Shown one piece after another: positions 1-9,747 of a stretch of 64,000 nucleotides of DNA (position 1 is its first letter; every line of letters begins with the position of its first letter). A program made the translations under genes and the position numbers. The notes under the pieces were generated by a model. The model saw nothing but the letters and a program-made list of their open reading frames with translations. It was not told the origin of the DNA and ran no database searches. Origin of the DNA: Acidobacteriota bacterium (lineage in GTDB: Bacteria > Acidobacteriota > Holophagae > Acanthopleuribacterales > Acanthopleuribacteraceae). The stretch spans positions 124,001-188,000 of the forward strand of contig JAGQSC010000050.1 in NCBI GenBank assembly GCA_020439745.1. The letters are read 5' to 3'.

Positions 1-649
1 AAAGTGGCCCCTGAAGAAGCGATTGGGCTTGGCCTTTCATGCTTGGATGGGTACCAAACGCATGTTGAATTGGGCATTGAAGCGGGGACCCTACCGCTTG
101 AGCCTTAAGCAACTTAAGAAGACGCCTCACGGATTGGACTTGGGACCCATGACACCACAATTGCCAGACATACTCAGGCGTCCCAAGATTCAATTGGCGC
201 CCGAACGGTTCCTGGCGGATGCCAAACGACTGCAAGAGACCCAGCCAACCACATCGATGTTATTGGTGGGTCGCCGGCACTTGCTACAAAACAATTCGTG
301 GCTACGCCATGTGCCCCATCTCACCAAGCAAACCGACCGCAGCGCCATGCACATGTCTCCTAAAGACGCCACGCGTTTGGGTCTGGTAGACGGTCAGAGG
401 GCACGCGTGACCAGCGAAAGCGGGATGGTGGAAGTAGCCATCGCGATTTCCGATGCCATGGCCGAAGGCACCGTTTCCATACCACATGGCTACAGTAATC
501 GCGCTCACCCCGATAGTGGTGGGCCCTTCTCAGATGCGGTCTCAGTCAACGAACTGACCTCGTGCAAGGCCATCGATCCCATCAGCGGTAATGCCGCACT
601 TAACGGCGTACCCGTCCGCATCGAAGCATTACAAGCAGCCAGCGATTAA
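1..649 (+). CDS. Molybdopterin-dependent oxidoreductase, C-terminal fragment
   Basis: The reading frame is open from base 2, so the gene begins outside the window and only about 215 C-terminal residues are present. They match the molybdopterin-dinucleotide-binding domain that closes bis-MGD enzymes of the formate dehydrogenase/DMSO reductase superfamily: a 'GRRHLLQNNSW' segment that contacts the cofactor, 'MHMSPKDATRLGL.DGQ.ARV', a beta-barrel stretch, 'GTVSIPHGY', and 'VSVNELTS...DPISGNAALNGVPV'. These are family-level signatures, so the enzyme class is secure. The substrate cannot be told because the Fe-S and active-site parts lie outside. The next 176 bases to 825 hold no gene and no convincing terminator; the following gene is convergent. 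Confidence 0.85.
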   Translation, partial: KWPLKKRLGLAFHAWMGTKRMLNWALKRGPYRLSLKQLKKTPHGLDLGPMTPQLPDILRRPKIQLAPERFLADAKRLQETQPTTSMLLVGRRHLLQNNSWLRHVPHLTKQTDRSAMHMSPKDATRLGLVDGQRARVTSESGMVEVAIAISDAMAEGTVSIPHGYSNRAHPDSGGPFSDAVSVNELTSCKAIDPISGNAALNGVPVRIEALQAASD

Positions 650-825
650 ACCAACGATGTGCATGCCCACTTAGCTGCAATACAAGACAACCCTCCTCCA
701 GAGAAAATGTCATGCGGCTCATGTCGGGGTGGTTATGGATAAGGTCACGAAAAGTTGATTTCGAGGTCGCCACGATCACCTCGGGCACCAGCCATTCGAA
801 CGAAAGGAATCCTTGATCACGTTCA

Positions 826-3417
826 TCAACGGTTGAGGTGTTTGCGGACCTTGTTTAGGGCTTCTTCCAGGCCCGGTTCGGACTGTGGTTCCACATTGAT
901 CGGCTTAGAGGCCGAGGGTGTGGGTGCCACTACCTTTTTCATGGCTTGGGCACCCATCAAGCGAACAAGGACACTCGCCAGAAGCCAAATCATGGCGGAT
1001 GCGACAACGAATGGAGCCATGGATACCCAGGAAGGCACAGGTTCGATTTCGTCCCAGATCGCCTTGAAATCGTTGCGAAGATGACCGCCTGTGGCTTGAG
1101 CCAACCATTGCAGCCGCTCTTTGCCACCCTGACTTGGTCGATATTCGGGCGAGTACAAATGGCGCGCCATGGGCAGTGTTTCAACGGTTCCATCCGGCCA
1201 TTCAAGTACGGGTAGCAACTGCGCATCCCCAGCAAGATCCACTTTAGCAACCAGTGCTTCTCGCTCCGGCCAAGTCAACGCAATGTTCCGTGATTGAGGT
1301 TTCTGCCCGGGGAGAGCTGTCAATACCTTCAATTGTGGTACCTCGACATGATTGGCGTCCACGAACAACTTCAGTTGCCAAGATCCACTCACAACGTGAC
1401 TTTGCGAAACGGTATGATTTGTGCCCACTTTTCGTTCAGCATATGAAGCAAGCCCATTGAAGAAGGAACCCACCTTTGGCCAGTCAGATAATGATTTCGA
1501 TCCCGAAGCGTCTCCCATGTAACAGATGACTCGCCCAGAACCCACCTGCCAAAAAGCCACCAGCGGCGCGGGTTCCTCTTCAGTATTCACTGCCGCCACG
1601 TCAGCCCCTGTTTGGAGATAACATACGTTATAAGCGTCCACAATGGGTTGGTCCCGCCAGGGCCCCGAACCAAGCATACTCATAGCGGGCATAAACACCA
1701 TGCCCGTGGGTTCCTGAACGAAGGCGCTGCGCGACATATTAATGGTGTCCTGAACGAATATTTGTGGCAACTCCAGGGCGTCCTCAGTAAAAAAACATTC
1801 CCCGCCACCCAATTGCGCGATTTCGCGCAGGAGCCCGGCGTGTATGTCTGTGGGTGTTCCTAATCCCACAACACTGGTTGTGATGCCTGCCGCTAGCGCC
1901 ATGTCCACCAGTTGGACATATGCGCCCGGATTCTCCGAATCGGACGCATCGGCAAACAAAAACAAATGGCGAACCGAAGTATCGGCCTCAATCAGAGCAC
2001 CGTAGCCCGCCCTTAACGCGTCTTCGATGTAAATACCGCCGCCACTGCTTTGGATGGACAAGATGTTGTTCCGGATCGACGGGTTCACCTTTCGCAGCGA
2101 GACGATTTCGTGGGCTCTGGTGTCAACTGCATACACAGCAATATAATCGTTCTCCCCAAGTACCTTCATTGACTCAACGGCTGCGCGATTGGCGAGATCC
2201 ATCATTGACGTGCCCGATACCTCGCGCATCATGGAACCACTTCGATCCAGGCAAATGACTAACGAAACCGACAGTTTCCTCTGTTCGGCTCTTACCTCCA
2301 TGGTCACGGGGAGTATCGGTTCCAGTGGCGATTTGAAATACCCACCTGCCCCGAAGGCGTGCCCGCCCCCGGTCAACATCAAACCACCGCCACTTTCCTT
2401 CACCCAAGCGGCTAGCACCTCAAGCGTTTGATTGCCGAGTGTCAACGCTGTCACATTCTCCAAGATTACCGCGTCGAATCTCGAGAGTGTGGACAAATCA
2501 ATCTGATTGCGCAGTGGGACCATTGAGACCACATTGCGGCCTGACTTTCGCAGTAGGTCCAACAAGCTGCTAGGTGATTCAGAAGCGAGGTGGAGCCATT
2601 GGGGTTCGCCCTCGATAAGAACGTGAAAGACCGCCTGATTATTGGCTTCTATGGGATCACCCTCAATACCCCATACCTTGAATTCGTAGGTTACCTGGCC
2701 GCCTGCACCTAGTCTGTCTTTCAACAAGACGCGATTCTCCCCGGATTGAGCCAACAGCTCGCCCTCGGCAATTACCGATCCCATCTTGCGGAAGTGATAG
2801 TGGACCTTTGCCTCTCGGTCCGTTACAAAGGTCGCAACGACCGCGATTGTCTCGGATGCCGTGGCTTTGCTAGGTGCCTGAACATCTTCCACGTAGAGTG
2901 GGTCCCTTTGGTCACGACCTAACCAATGTCCATCTATGGTTATGCCCATGTTGCTCAATTGGAGTGCGGCCGACTTGGTCTGGTCCCTATCAAATTCACC
3001 ATCGCTGATGAGCAGTGCTCGCGCTGCTTGACCATCAGCGATAAGCGCCCCGGCCCTTTCCACAGCCAAATCGGCTCGTGAAGCATGGACCCCAATGATT
3101 GATGGAGATGCAGAGTTCTCGCGAACCACGCCATCGGCAAATCCCAATACCTCAAGATCCTTGTCTCGTGGTTGATGCTTCCTAATGAGTTCAATGATCT
3201 CATCAACTCGTGATTGCGAAGCCATTGAAGCACTTCGATCAGCCATCACGATCAATGTACCCTGACTGCGACTGGCCAGCCACTGGGGCTTAGCCAAAGC
3301 CCACACCAGAAGTGCACATACTGGGAGTACCCGCCAGGGACTGCGCTTTCTCCAAGCATAGCCTGCTACAAACAGGGGAATGAAAAGCATCAACCAGCCT
3401 GGTTCCAGGAATCTCAT
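826..3417 (-). CDS. Membrane protein with two von Willebrand factor A domains (Bat-like)
   Basis: 863 residues if translation starts at the ATG that overlaps the upstream stop as ATGA (3414-3417); a longer frame exists upstream but lies inside that gene. Two membrane helices (about 6-22 and 28-45) are followed by a first VWA domain with a MIDAS-like DRSASM at residue 60. A GATase1-like segment comes next (about 270-375, 'GGGLMLTGGGHAFG'), then a second VWA domain with a canonical DRSGSM MIDAS at about 391, and a last helix near the C-terminus ('MIWLLASVLVRLMG'). Related proteins sit in MoxR/DUF58/Bat operons and are thought to be metal-dependent scaffolds in envelope stress or complex assembly. 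It is last in an eight-gene operon. The exact function is unknown. Confidence 0.85.
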   Translation of the reverse strand: MRFLEPGWLMLFIPLFVAGYAWRKRSPWRVLPVCALLVWALAKPQWLASRSQGTLIVMADRSASMASQSRVDEIIELIRKHQPRDKDLEVLGFADGVVRENSASPSIIGVHASRADLAVERAGALIADGQAARALLISDGEFDRDQTKSAALQLSNMGITIDGHWLGRDQRDPLYVEDVQAPSKATASETIAVVATFVTDREAKVHYHFRKMGSVIAEGELLAQSGENRVLLKDRLGAGGQVTYEFKVWGIEGDPIEANNQAVFHVLIEGEPQWLHLASESPSSLLDLLRKSGRNVVSMVPLRNQIDLSTLSRFDAVILENVTALTLGNQTLEVLAAWVKESGGGLMLTGGGHAFGAGGYFKSPLEPILPVTMEVRAEQRKLSVSLVICLDRSGSMMREVSGTSMMDLANRAAVESMKVLGENDYIAVYAVDTRAHEIVSLRKVNPSIRNNILSIQSSGGGIYIEDALRAGYGALIEADTSVRHLFLFADASDSENPGAYVQLVDMALAAGITTSVVGLGTPTDIHAGLLREIAQLGGGECFFTEDALELPQIFVQDTINMSRSAFVQEPTGMVFMPAMSMLGSGPWRDQPIVDAYNVCYLQTGADVAAVNTEEEPAPLVAFWQVGSGRVICYMGDASGSKSLSDWPKVGSFFNGLASYAERKVGTNHTVSQSHVVSGSWQLKLFVDANHVEVPQLKVLTALPGQKPQSRNIALTWPEREALVAKVDLAGDAQLLPVLEWPDGTVETLPMARHLYSPEYRPSQGGKERLQWLAQATGGHLRNDFKAIWDEIEPVPSWVSMAPFVVASAMIWLLASVLVRLMGAQAMKKVVAPTPSASKPINVEPQSEPGLEEALNKVRKHLNR

Positions 3418-5027
3418 CGAAGTCGCCCCATAGCCAGCAACCATCCGTAGCCTAACAAAACAGCCAAAGCAACCAACAGCAGAGGTCCGCGCCATTTGGA
3501 CGGTGACTTCTCGACGGCGATTTCGCCCCATGTACCTGTTACAGCACTTAGGAGGTTGGACTCGTCCGCTGAACTGGCAGCGACCGTCAAATCCCAACGG
3601 GATTCACCTGCGACCAGGGTCCACAACCCTACCATTCGCGGAGCAAACACGCCTTCGTGGAGCTCCTGAACCCTTCCTGCAGGATCCGTCAATAGAGCAG
3701 TCGGCGCCAACGGAATCCTCAGGGTACTACCCAGGTTGGTGTGGGAGTGTCGTGGTTGATCCCTGGCATTCATGCGCCACCGAACGAGGTTCCATATCAT
3801 GATGGGAAAATTGGAATGACGTAGAAGATTCGAATGATCCCCATATCCAACATATATGGATTTGCTGCTCGTACCTTCCAATACCGTGACCAACGACAGT
3901 TGGCCCTGCCAAACCAGGGGACGGCCAGGAAGTTCAGCAAAACACCCCACAAAGTCGGACCACGACGTACCTTCCAACAGTGGATGACGTTTGTCTGATA
4001 AATAGGGTCCCTTTAGGATTTGATCTGCGGCCACAAATTGAACATGCCATTGGTTTTCATAGGGGTCACCGAACACAAGTTCCGGGTTCTCCGTAACCAA
4101 GACCACGTCTGGGTGATGATCAAGGGCATCGCTTAGTGCGCGGTTCAGATCTTCCCGGTCCTCGGTCAACAGAACACGCACGGGTGCTCGTGCCGAAGAG
4201 GCTACCCAGACTTGGTTGTCGATGGCCAGGGCATCGTCGTCAAGTTCCAATCTTAGGAGTCCGTCACTTTCGACTGTTACGGGGATTGTTTTCAGTTCCC
4301 TTGTCGCCAATTCGACAACGACCCGTTGATCATTGATCTTTAGCGTTATGGCATTGGGGTGAATTGAAAAGTTGCCAATTTGAATCAACGTGGGTTCATC
4401 GGGATGGGGCGACCTATGTACGGCCACAATCCCAACGTTTTCCGCAGGCGTACCAAAGGCGTGCCACATCACTTCAGGAGCCAAAGGCCCTTTCGCTGCA
4501 TGATCGGTCATTACGTGCACGGGTAACCCCACATCGAGTGCACTTTGAATTGCCTCAGCCAAATTGGCATGGTTGTCCATACCATCCCATGCATTGATCC
4601 ATGTGCGCTGTTGGTCGGGTACATGGGAAGTCAGGTTAGATCCCGCGAAAAAGACTCGCTGCACATCGATCTCTTCGTCCATCAATCGCACGAGCTCGGA
4701 TTTTGCGGATTCGAGTGCAGAAGGCGATCCTGCAAGCATTGAAAACGACTGGTCGAGTACGAGGCACACGCGCATCTTCTGTGCTTCACCAAAGAGCGGA
4801 TTGGCAAGTGCCAAGCTCAACAACGCCAACACCAGCGCCTCCAACCAAAACGAAGGCGGTAACCGATCTGCGTACCATTTCTTAGAGCTAGGCGCTCTGG
4901 TGGAAATAGACTGGAAAAAGATGTGGCTTGAAACCACATGACGACGCGACTTACCGCGTAACCAATAGATACCCAGCAGAACCGGTATGGAAATCAGACT
5001 CAACAGAGCCAATGGTGCGGCAAACAT
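3414..5027 (-). CDS. BatA-type membrane protein with degenerate VWA domain
   Basis: 537 residues. An N-terminal BatA-like hairpin of two helices (about 3-23 and 60-80, flanking a basic stretch with RGKSRRH) precedes a VWA-like domain whose MIDAS reads DQSFSM (about residue 92), keeping the DxSxS pattern. The middle is a beta-rich, presumably periplasmic region. A final helix ('LLLVALAVLLGYGWLLAMG') precedes the stop. The start abuts the DUF58 stop directly and the end overlaps the next gene by 4 bp, so the genes are translationally coupled. By family it acts beside a MoxR ATPase and a DUF58 protein in the inner membrane. No enzymatic role can be assigned. Confidence 0.8.
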   Translation of the reverse strand: MFAAPLALLSLISIPVLLGIYWLRGKSRRHVVSSHIFFQSISTRAPSSKKWYADRLPPSFWLEALVLALLSLALANPLFGEAQKMRVCLVLDQSFSMLAGSPSALESAKSELVRLMDEEIDVQRVFFAGSNLTSHVPDQQRTWINAWDGMDNHANLAEAIQSALDVGLPVHVMTDHAAKGPLAPEVMWHAFGTPAENVGIVAVHRSPHPDEPTLIQIGNFSIHPNAITLKINDQRVVVELATRELKTIPVTVESDGLLRLELDDDALAIDNQVWVASSARAPVRVLLTEDREDLNRALSDALDHHPDVVLVTENPELVFGDPYENQWHVQFVAADQILKGPYLSDKRHPLLEGTSWSDFVGCFAELPGRPLVWQGQLSLVTVLEGTSSKSIYVGYGDHSNLLRHSNFPIMIWNLVRWRMNARDQPRHSHTNLGSTLRIPLAPTALLTDPAGRVQELHEGVFAPRMVGLWTLVAGESRWDLTVAASSADESNLLSAVTGTWGEIAVEKSPSKWRGPLLLVALAVLLGYGWLLAMGRLR

Positions 5028-5855
5028 CTATTTCAACCACAATCGGGCAATTTCGTCTGAAAACGAGGCCCCTGCTACGAATCCCTCAGCTAGCACAACA
5101 CCAAACTGACCTCGGTATCGTTCAGCGAGATCGCGAAATACGTCCTGAAATCGCGTCAGGTTTCTTTGATATTCCGTTCGTGCACGCTCATCAAAGAGCA
5201 CATCCAGCAACTCGCCCGTTTCCAAATGTTCCAGTTGAACCCAGCCCTGAAAACCCGGATTCACGTCGAGTTCCGCCAACACTTGTAACATGAGAAACGC
5301 ACTGGCACCTTGCGCCAATCGAGCCACGACACGTTCAGGTTCCTCCGGCCACATCAGATCGCTGATCAAGATTCGGATGCCGTTGTTCTGCCACTGCACG
5401 AAACCTGGATCAAAGCTCTTGAATTCGGCTTGGTGCAGATGTTCGTCCCATACAGGCATCAGCAGACAACCATCTGAGAGTCGCCACATCTGAGCACTGA
5501 ATCCTGCATTACGGGCACAGGTCCACCAGAACCCGGCCAGTTGACCCATGGCTCGCTTTTTGTCAGCCGACAGACTCATAGAGGCACTGGTATCAATCAC
5601 CAGGTCTAAATGAACCAGGGATTCGCGATGATATCGCTTGACCATCAAACGTTCCGTCCGAGCGGCCGCATGCCAATCAATGGTTCTCAAGTCATCGCCT
5701 GGCGTATATTCGCGCGTCTCAAGATACTCGAGGGATGATCCCGCATCTGCAGAGATCACCCAGCCAGGCGTTCGTTGAAGGGCGGCGGAAGGATCTACTA
5801 GTTGAAGCTTGCCGGCGCGCAACATGCCCGTTTCAAAATCACCCACTTGGTCCAC
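5028..5855 (-). CDS. DUF58 domain protein
   Basis: 275 residues, soluble. Residues about 40-66 carry the DUF58 signature ('EYLETREYTPGDDLRTIDW' followed by AAR). Next comes a VWA-like beta strand with DTSASM near residue 90, a potential metal site. DUF58 proteins are standard partners of MoxR AAA ATPases, and a MoxR gene lies upstream in the same operon (9748-10776). The start overlaps the end of the ABC permease gene by 17 bp. The molecular function of DUF58 is not established; a role as adaptor or substrate of MoxR is inferred from conserved neighbourhood. Confidence 0.9.
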   Translation of the reverse strand: MDQVGDFETGMLRAGKLQLVDPSAALQRTPGWVISADAGSSLEYLETREYTPGDDLRTIDWHAAARTERLMVKRYHRESLVHLDLVIDTSASMSLSADKKRAMGQLAGFWWTCARNAGFSAQMWRLSDGCLLMPVWDEHLHQAEFKSFDPGFVQWQNNGIRILISDLMWPEEPERVVARLAQGASAFLMLQVLAELDVNPGFQGWVQLEHLETGELLDVLFDERARTEYQRNLTRFQDVFRDLAERYRGQFGVVLAEGFVAGASFSDEIARLWLK

Positions 5856-7191
5856 GTTTCTGCAGATATGCCTTCAATTGATTTTTGAATGGGGCAAAGT
5901 AAAGTGGGCCAATTGACGCGAACGTTATCAAGGAGGCCATGAATTTGCCGAGCATCATCGAATTGTCTGTGAGAAAGACGGGACTGAAATAGATCATGAC
6001 GCTGTGTTCAATGCCTTCAAGTCCTTGACTGGACAGTAGCCCGTATACGAGAAACGGCATCAGGATCACTATCGCTCCTACCCCCAGAACGATCCACCAG
6101 GTATAGGCAGGGCCTCCCCACCGCTTAAGAATTCGGTCTTTGATGACCACAGACAGCAAAGCGTAACTTAAGACAAATACGAATAGGGTTATCCAGGAAA
6201 GCCACTTGACGCCTGCAAGCAGCAGCACGATCAACGCGATTAACAAAGAACAGGTGATCCCATTGGCGGTTCCCGACGAGAACGGAAACAACAAGACTCT
6301 GCGCCACAACTGATCCGATATGGAACGATAGTAACGAATGCCATACTCGCGTCGTTCACCTGCTGCAATAAGGGCCGTAGCAGAAGCGATAATCAATGCC
6401 ATGGCTGCCCAGGCTTCAAATGAAGTGATGTCGACGGCTTTCCAAATCAACCCACCCACCGTCACACAGAACACGGTGTAAAAACGCACCGGCAGGGCCC
6501 TATTGGCATGCACAGATGTGTGCAAGGCACACAACCAAAAGTACAACGCCGCAATGACCACCAACACGGTGAGGGTAAGAATGACTACACCATCACGGTC
6601 AAACCGATTGAATGAGTTCCAACTGACAATATAGGCAAAAAGCGTAATTTGACACGGGACTAAGCTCCAGCACAGGAACTGTTTCCAACCAGAACTGAGT
6701 GTAAGACCACAGATCCAGAAATTCGCATGGGAAAAGGCTATTCCAACCAAGGAAGCCAGCCCCAAAAGCGCGTAGAAGAGACTGAGATCCATGCCACCGA
6801 AATAATGAATCATCACCACAAATGGCAAGGACATCATCAACAAAAGCGCATATTGCACCCACAGCATGCCCAATTGGCCTCTTGCGATCTGAGCAGGACG
6901 TAGCCTGGTCAAGCTGATCAACTCCAAATTGTCCTTAGAGCCAGACTGCATCAGTCCATTCAATGTTGGGAGCACGATAACAAACGAAAACGCAAGAAAC
7001 GAGAGGAGCATCTGCACGTGATCCGACCGACGAATGTTCCAATTGGAGGGCGCCGAACCGACCACCGTGATCATCATGATCACCATGTAGAGCAGCACTG
7101 CAAATAACATGATCTTGCCGCGCATCAAAACGCGAAGCTGCGTCAGAAGGACTGGGTTCATGCGTTCATCCATTCGCGACATCAGGCTCAT
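5839..7191 (-). CDS. ABC transporter permease, about 11-12 helices
   Basis: 450 residues, mostly hydrophobic. An amphipathic N-terminus leads into 'IMLFAVLLYMVIMMITVVG' and about ten further helices, the last being 'FMASLITFASIGPLYF'. It is the membrane partner of the ATPase encoded immediately upstream (7188-8117), with an ATGA overlap. It is ABC-2-like in position and topology, though with more helices than the usual six-helix module, so it may be two fused six-helix halves. The substrate is unknown. Its place inside a MoxR/DUF58/VWA operon suggests work in envelope assembly or export. Confidence 0.8.
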   Translation of the reverse strand: MSLMSRMDERMNPVLLTQLRVLMRGKIMLFAVLLYMVIMMITVVGSAPSNWNIRRSDHVQMLLSFLAFSFVIVLPTLNGLMQSGSKDNLELISLTRLRPAQIARGQLGMLWVQYALLLMMSLPFVVMIHYFGGMDLSLFYALLGLASLVGIAFSHANFWICGLTLSSGWKQFLCWSLVPCQITLFAYIVSWNSFNRFDRDGVVILTLTVLVVIAALYFWLCALHTSVHANRALPVRFYTVFCVTVGGLIWKAVDITSFEAWAAMALIIASATALIAAGERREYGIRYYRSISDQLWRRVLLFPFSSGTANGITCSLLIALIVLLLAGVKWLSWITLFVFVLSYALLSVVIKDRILKRWGGPAYTWWIVLGVGAIVILMPFLVYGLLSSQGLEGIEHSVMIYFSPVFLTDNSMMLGKFMASLITFASIGPLYFAPFKNQLKAYLQKRGPSG

Positions 7192-8117
7192 GGGCGAACT
7201 CCATGGGTCATCTTCATAAAGACGTCTTCAAGACCTCTGGATTCTTCCTTAAACTCCACGATCGAGAACCCTTGCCTTATAGACATGGCTAACAGATCGG
7301 CGCTTGTGCGACGATCACCGGAGTGTTCCAACCAAACGCGTCCTTGCAACAAGCGAACATCGCTCACATGGGGCAATGTTTTCAGAAACTCAAGCAGCCG
7401 TTCTGCATCATCCAACGTACGAATAGACACTTTGAGGTGGCTGTCTTTATGATCGAGGATATCTGCCAAGCTGCCAGTTTTGAGCAGGCGACCATGATCG
7501 ATCATCAGCACGCCGTCACACATTTCAGTCAACTCGCTGAGTATGTGTGACGACACCAGGATGGCTTTACCTTGATCGGCCAGCACGCGCAGTAGTTCAC
7601 GCAGCTCGACACGCGCCTTAGGGTCCAATCCAGCCGCCGGCTCATCCAAAACCAACACCGAAGGATTGTGCAGTAGAGCCCTTGTTAATGTGACCTTTTG
7701 CTTATTGCCCTTGGACAACCTCGCGACCTCGCGGTGCAGTAATTCAGTCAACCCAGTGAAATCAATCATTCGGTTCAAAGTGGACACACGGTTTGTGCCA
7801 CGCAGACCAGAAGCTCTCGAAAAGAAGTCCAAATATTCGTAGACCGTGATCGACTTCATTTCGGGAAGAGCATCCGGCACGTAGCCCATCTTGTCGTGGC
7901 CCTGTTCCGGGAATTGAATCACCGATACGCCATCTATGGTGACGTCGCCTTTGTCGGGTTCTTCCAAATTGGCCATCATCCGCATCGTCGTTGTTTTTCC
8001 CGCACCATTGGGACCCACAAATCCAAAAATCTGGCCGCTCTCGAATGAAAAGTTCAAATCATCAACGGCGACCAAATCTCCGTACCGTTTGTAAAGCCCA
8101 CAAACCGACACTTGCAT
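7188..8117 (-). CDS. ABC transporter ATP-binding protein
   Basis: 309 residues from the ATG at 8117, which follows the upstream stop (TGAGATG). A GTG 15 bp earlier would add five residues, but the family N-terminus aligns best with 'MQVSVCGLYKRYGD'. Visible motifs are Walker A GPNGAGKTTTM, Q-loop region 'MGYVPDALPEM', ABC signature LSKGNKQKV (the usual LSGGQ weakened to LSKGN), Walker B VLVLDEPAAGLDP, and the switch His in SSHIL. The roughly 80-residue C-terminal extension is typical of CcmA/NatA-like exporters. It energises the adjacent 12-helix permease. Confidence 0.93.
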   Translation of the reverse strand: MQVSVCGLYKRYGDLVAVDDLNFSFESGQIFGFVGPNGAGKTTTMRMMANLEEPDKGDVTIDGVSVIQFPEQGHDKMGYVPDALPEMKSITVYEYLDFFSRASGLRGTNRVSTLNRMIDFTGLTELLHREVARLSKGNKQKVTLTRALLHNPSVLVLDEPAAGLDPKARVELRELLRVLADQGKAILVSSHILSELTEMCDGVLMIDHGRLLKTGSLADILDHKDSHLKVSIRTLDDAERLLEFLKTLPHVSDVRLLQGRVWLEHSGDRRTSADLLAMSIRQGFSIVEFKEESRGLEDVFMKMTHGVRP

Positions 8118-8118
8118 C

Positions 8119-9744
8119 TCAAAACCGTCCACAAACCATGGAATCGGTACGAATCAGACAGGACTCATCGAATGGAACGTCGACGAACGGAGCGCCATTT
8201 AAGACGAGCACATAAGTTCCCGGATCGAGGGCTATCGTATTGTTTAGATCAACTTCGTCAAGGGATGTTTTTTCAAGCTGCCGTTTTCTCACCAACTCAT
8301 TCAGGAAAAGTTCCCTGGGGCTTTGTTGAAGGTGGCTTGCGTTCACCACCAAGGATGCGCCCTCATCGAGGTTGCCTAATCTGTAGAAAGCACCGGATAG
8401 ACCACACACCAACCCCTTGCGAATAGACGTACCCATATGGTTCGTCACATGCAACACTCCGTCCTGCTCTTCTATGATCAGACGTTCGCGCCTGGTCTCA
8501 AACTGACGGGTGTAAATCAGTTCAGGACGTTTAGGTGCCAAAAAGTCACCACGCCATTGAGATCCAGGACCATCATGAACCTGTAAGTCACTTCCGCGAT
8601 AATCTGAGTCTGGAAGATAAACCCAGGTCGACGACGGAAATTGCAGCCCTTTACGAGGCCAGTGATAAGTGAAGTTGGATTGAACGGCCAGAGTCACAGC
8701 CAAGTGTTCCTGTTGGTCCAGCAAAGTAACAGCACGTACGCGAGCTCGGTCTAGCTTTCCCCAGGTCCCGATCGCATAAATGCCCAGGCCCCATACGACT
8801 GAGATGGCAGGTATTGAAAAATACAGACGCATAATGGCTTTTCTGCGGGCAAACCACCAATAGTTCACGGGGCCCACCACAATCACAAATAACAGCAAAG
8901 CCAAGAACAAGGATCTCGTTGAAGGTGGCTGCACTTGATCTCCAAAAAAGGCGAGCGCAGAAGCATTCGGAGCATTCGAATCTGTAATCGAGATGGTTTC
9001 CAACAAATCCAAATAAGGCTCGGGACTGAGCACCGAATCTTGATTGTACGTAAGTCTTAGACCGAACCGATCCGGTGACACGGTAATTTCGTTGCGGCTA
9101 CCGTCCACAGACAGTAAGAGCAGATTACCTCCCATCGCAACGAACTCATCAATGCGCGCCTTTTCAAGCTGACTTAGTACCTCCCAAGCGGAAAAACGCA
9201 TGGCAAGCATGTCGTAACAGGACAAACCCCGCGCCGTTTTTGGCCACAACGAGGCTGGCATATAGTCAGCAACGATTGGATTCTGTCGGTGTCGATAGGG
9301 TACTGCGGCCATTAAACGCGCTTCCTGTGTGGGATTCAGATTGGGCAACGCAAAATAGCCACTGGGTACCGAATCATCACACAACACACCCAGGGCACTT
9401 CGTTTGAAGTTAATGGTGACATCCGCATCTGCATGCCCTAGATCACGGTTGTAGAACCGCACCTTGTCGATCATTCTCAGTGAAGCGGGCACAAACACCT
9501 CATAGGCATGACTACCCGGATCCACATCCATTTCCACCTGATAACGGTGTGGCGTGAGCGTGGAACTAAACGTGACGGTCATGGATGTGGGGGCATTTGC
9601 ATGGCTGGATGCACGTACAAGGCAGGTGGCGTATCCCACATGTGTGTAGGCGTAAGTTACCGGCTCCACCCCAAACTCGATGTCGCCTAGCGTAACCTGG
9701 GCCACGAGTTCACAGCTCAAGGCCAGGATCAGTAGTCCGCGCAC
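8119..9744 (-). CDS. Membrane-anchored protein of unknown function in Bat/MoxR operon
   Basis: 541 residues. An N-terminal hydrophobic signal (MRGLLILALSCELVAQ) precedes about 260 residues of predicted beta-rich extracytoplasmic sequence. This includes a stretch like a GATase/ThuA-type flap ('LARIDEFVAMGGNLLLLSVDG'-like, about 190-215). Two helices follow in mid-protein ('LFLALLLFVIVVGPVNYWWF' and 'LYFSIPAISVVWGLGIYAIG'), then a second beta-rich domain. The 'VGPVNYWWFARRK' motif between helix and basic loop is typical of uncharacterised proteins that accompany ABC exporters in such operons. It is coupled to the MoxR gene upstream (3 bp gap) and to the ATPase downstream. I do not assign a function. 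Confidence 0.7.
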   Translation of the reverse strand: MRGLLILALSCELVAQVTLGDIEFGVEPVTYAYTHVGYATCLVRASSHANAPTSMTVTFSSTLTPHRYQVEMDVDPGSHAYEVFVPASLRMIDKVRFYNRDLGHADADVTINFKRSALGVLCDDSVPSGYFALPNLNPTQEARLMAAVPYRHRQNPIVADYMPASLWPKTARGLSCYDMLAMRFSAWEVLSQLEKARIDEFVAMGGNLLLLSVDGSRNEITVSPDRFGLRLTYNQDSVLSPEPYLDLLETISITDSNAPNASALAFFGDQVQPPSTRSLFLALLLFVIVVGPVNYWWFARRKAIMRLYFSIPAISVVWGLGIYAIGTWGKLDRARVRAVTLLDQQEHLAVTLAVQSNFTYHWPRKGLQFPSSTWVYLPDSDYRGSDLQVHDGPGSQWRGDFLAPKRPELIYTRQFETRRERLIIEEQDGVLHVTNHMGTSIRKGLVCGLSGAFYRLGNLDEGASLVVNASHLQQSPRELFLNELVRKRQLEKTSLDEVDLNNTIALDPGTYVLVLNGAPFVDVPFDESCLIRTDSMVCGRF

Positions 9745-9747
9745 GTT

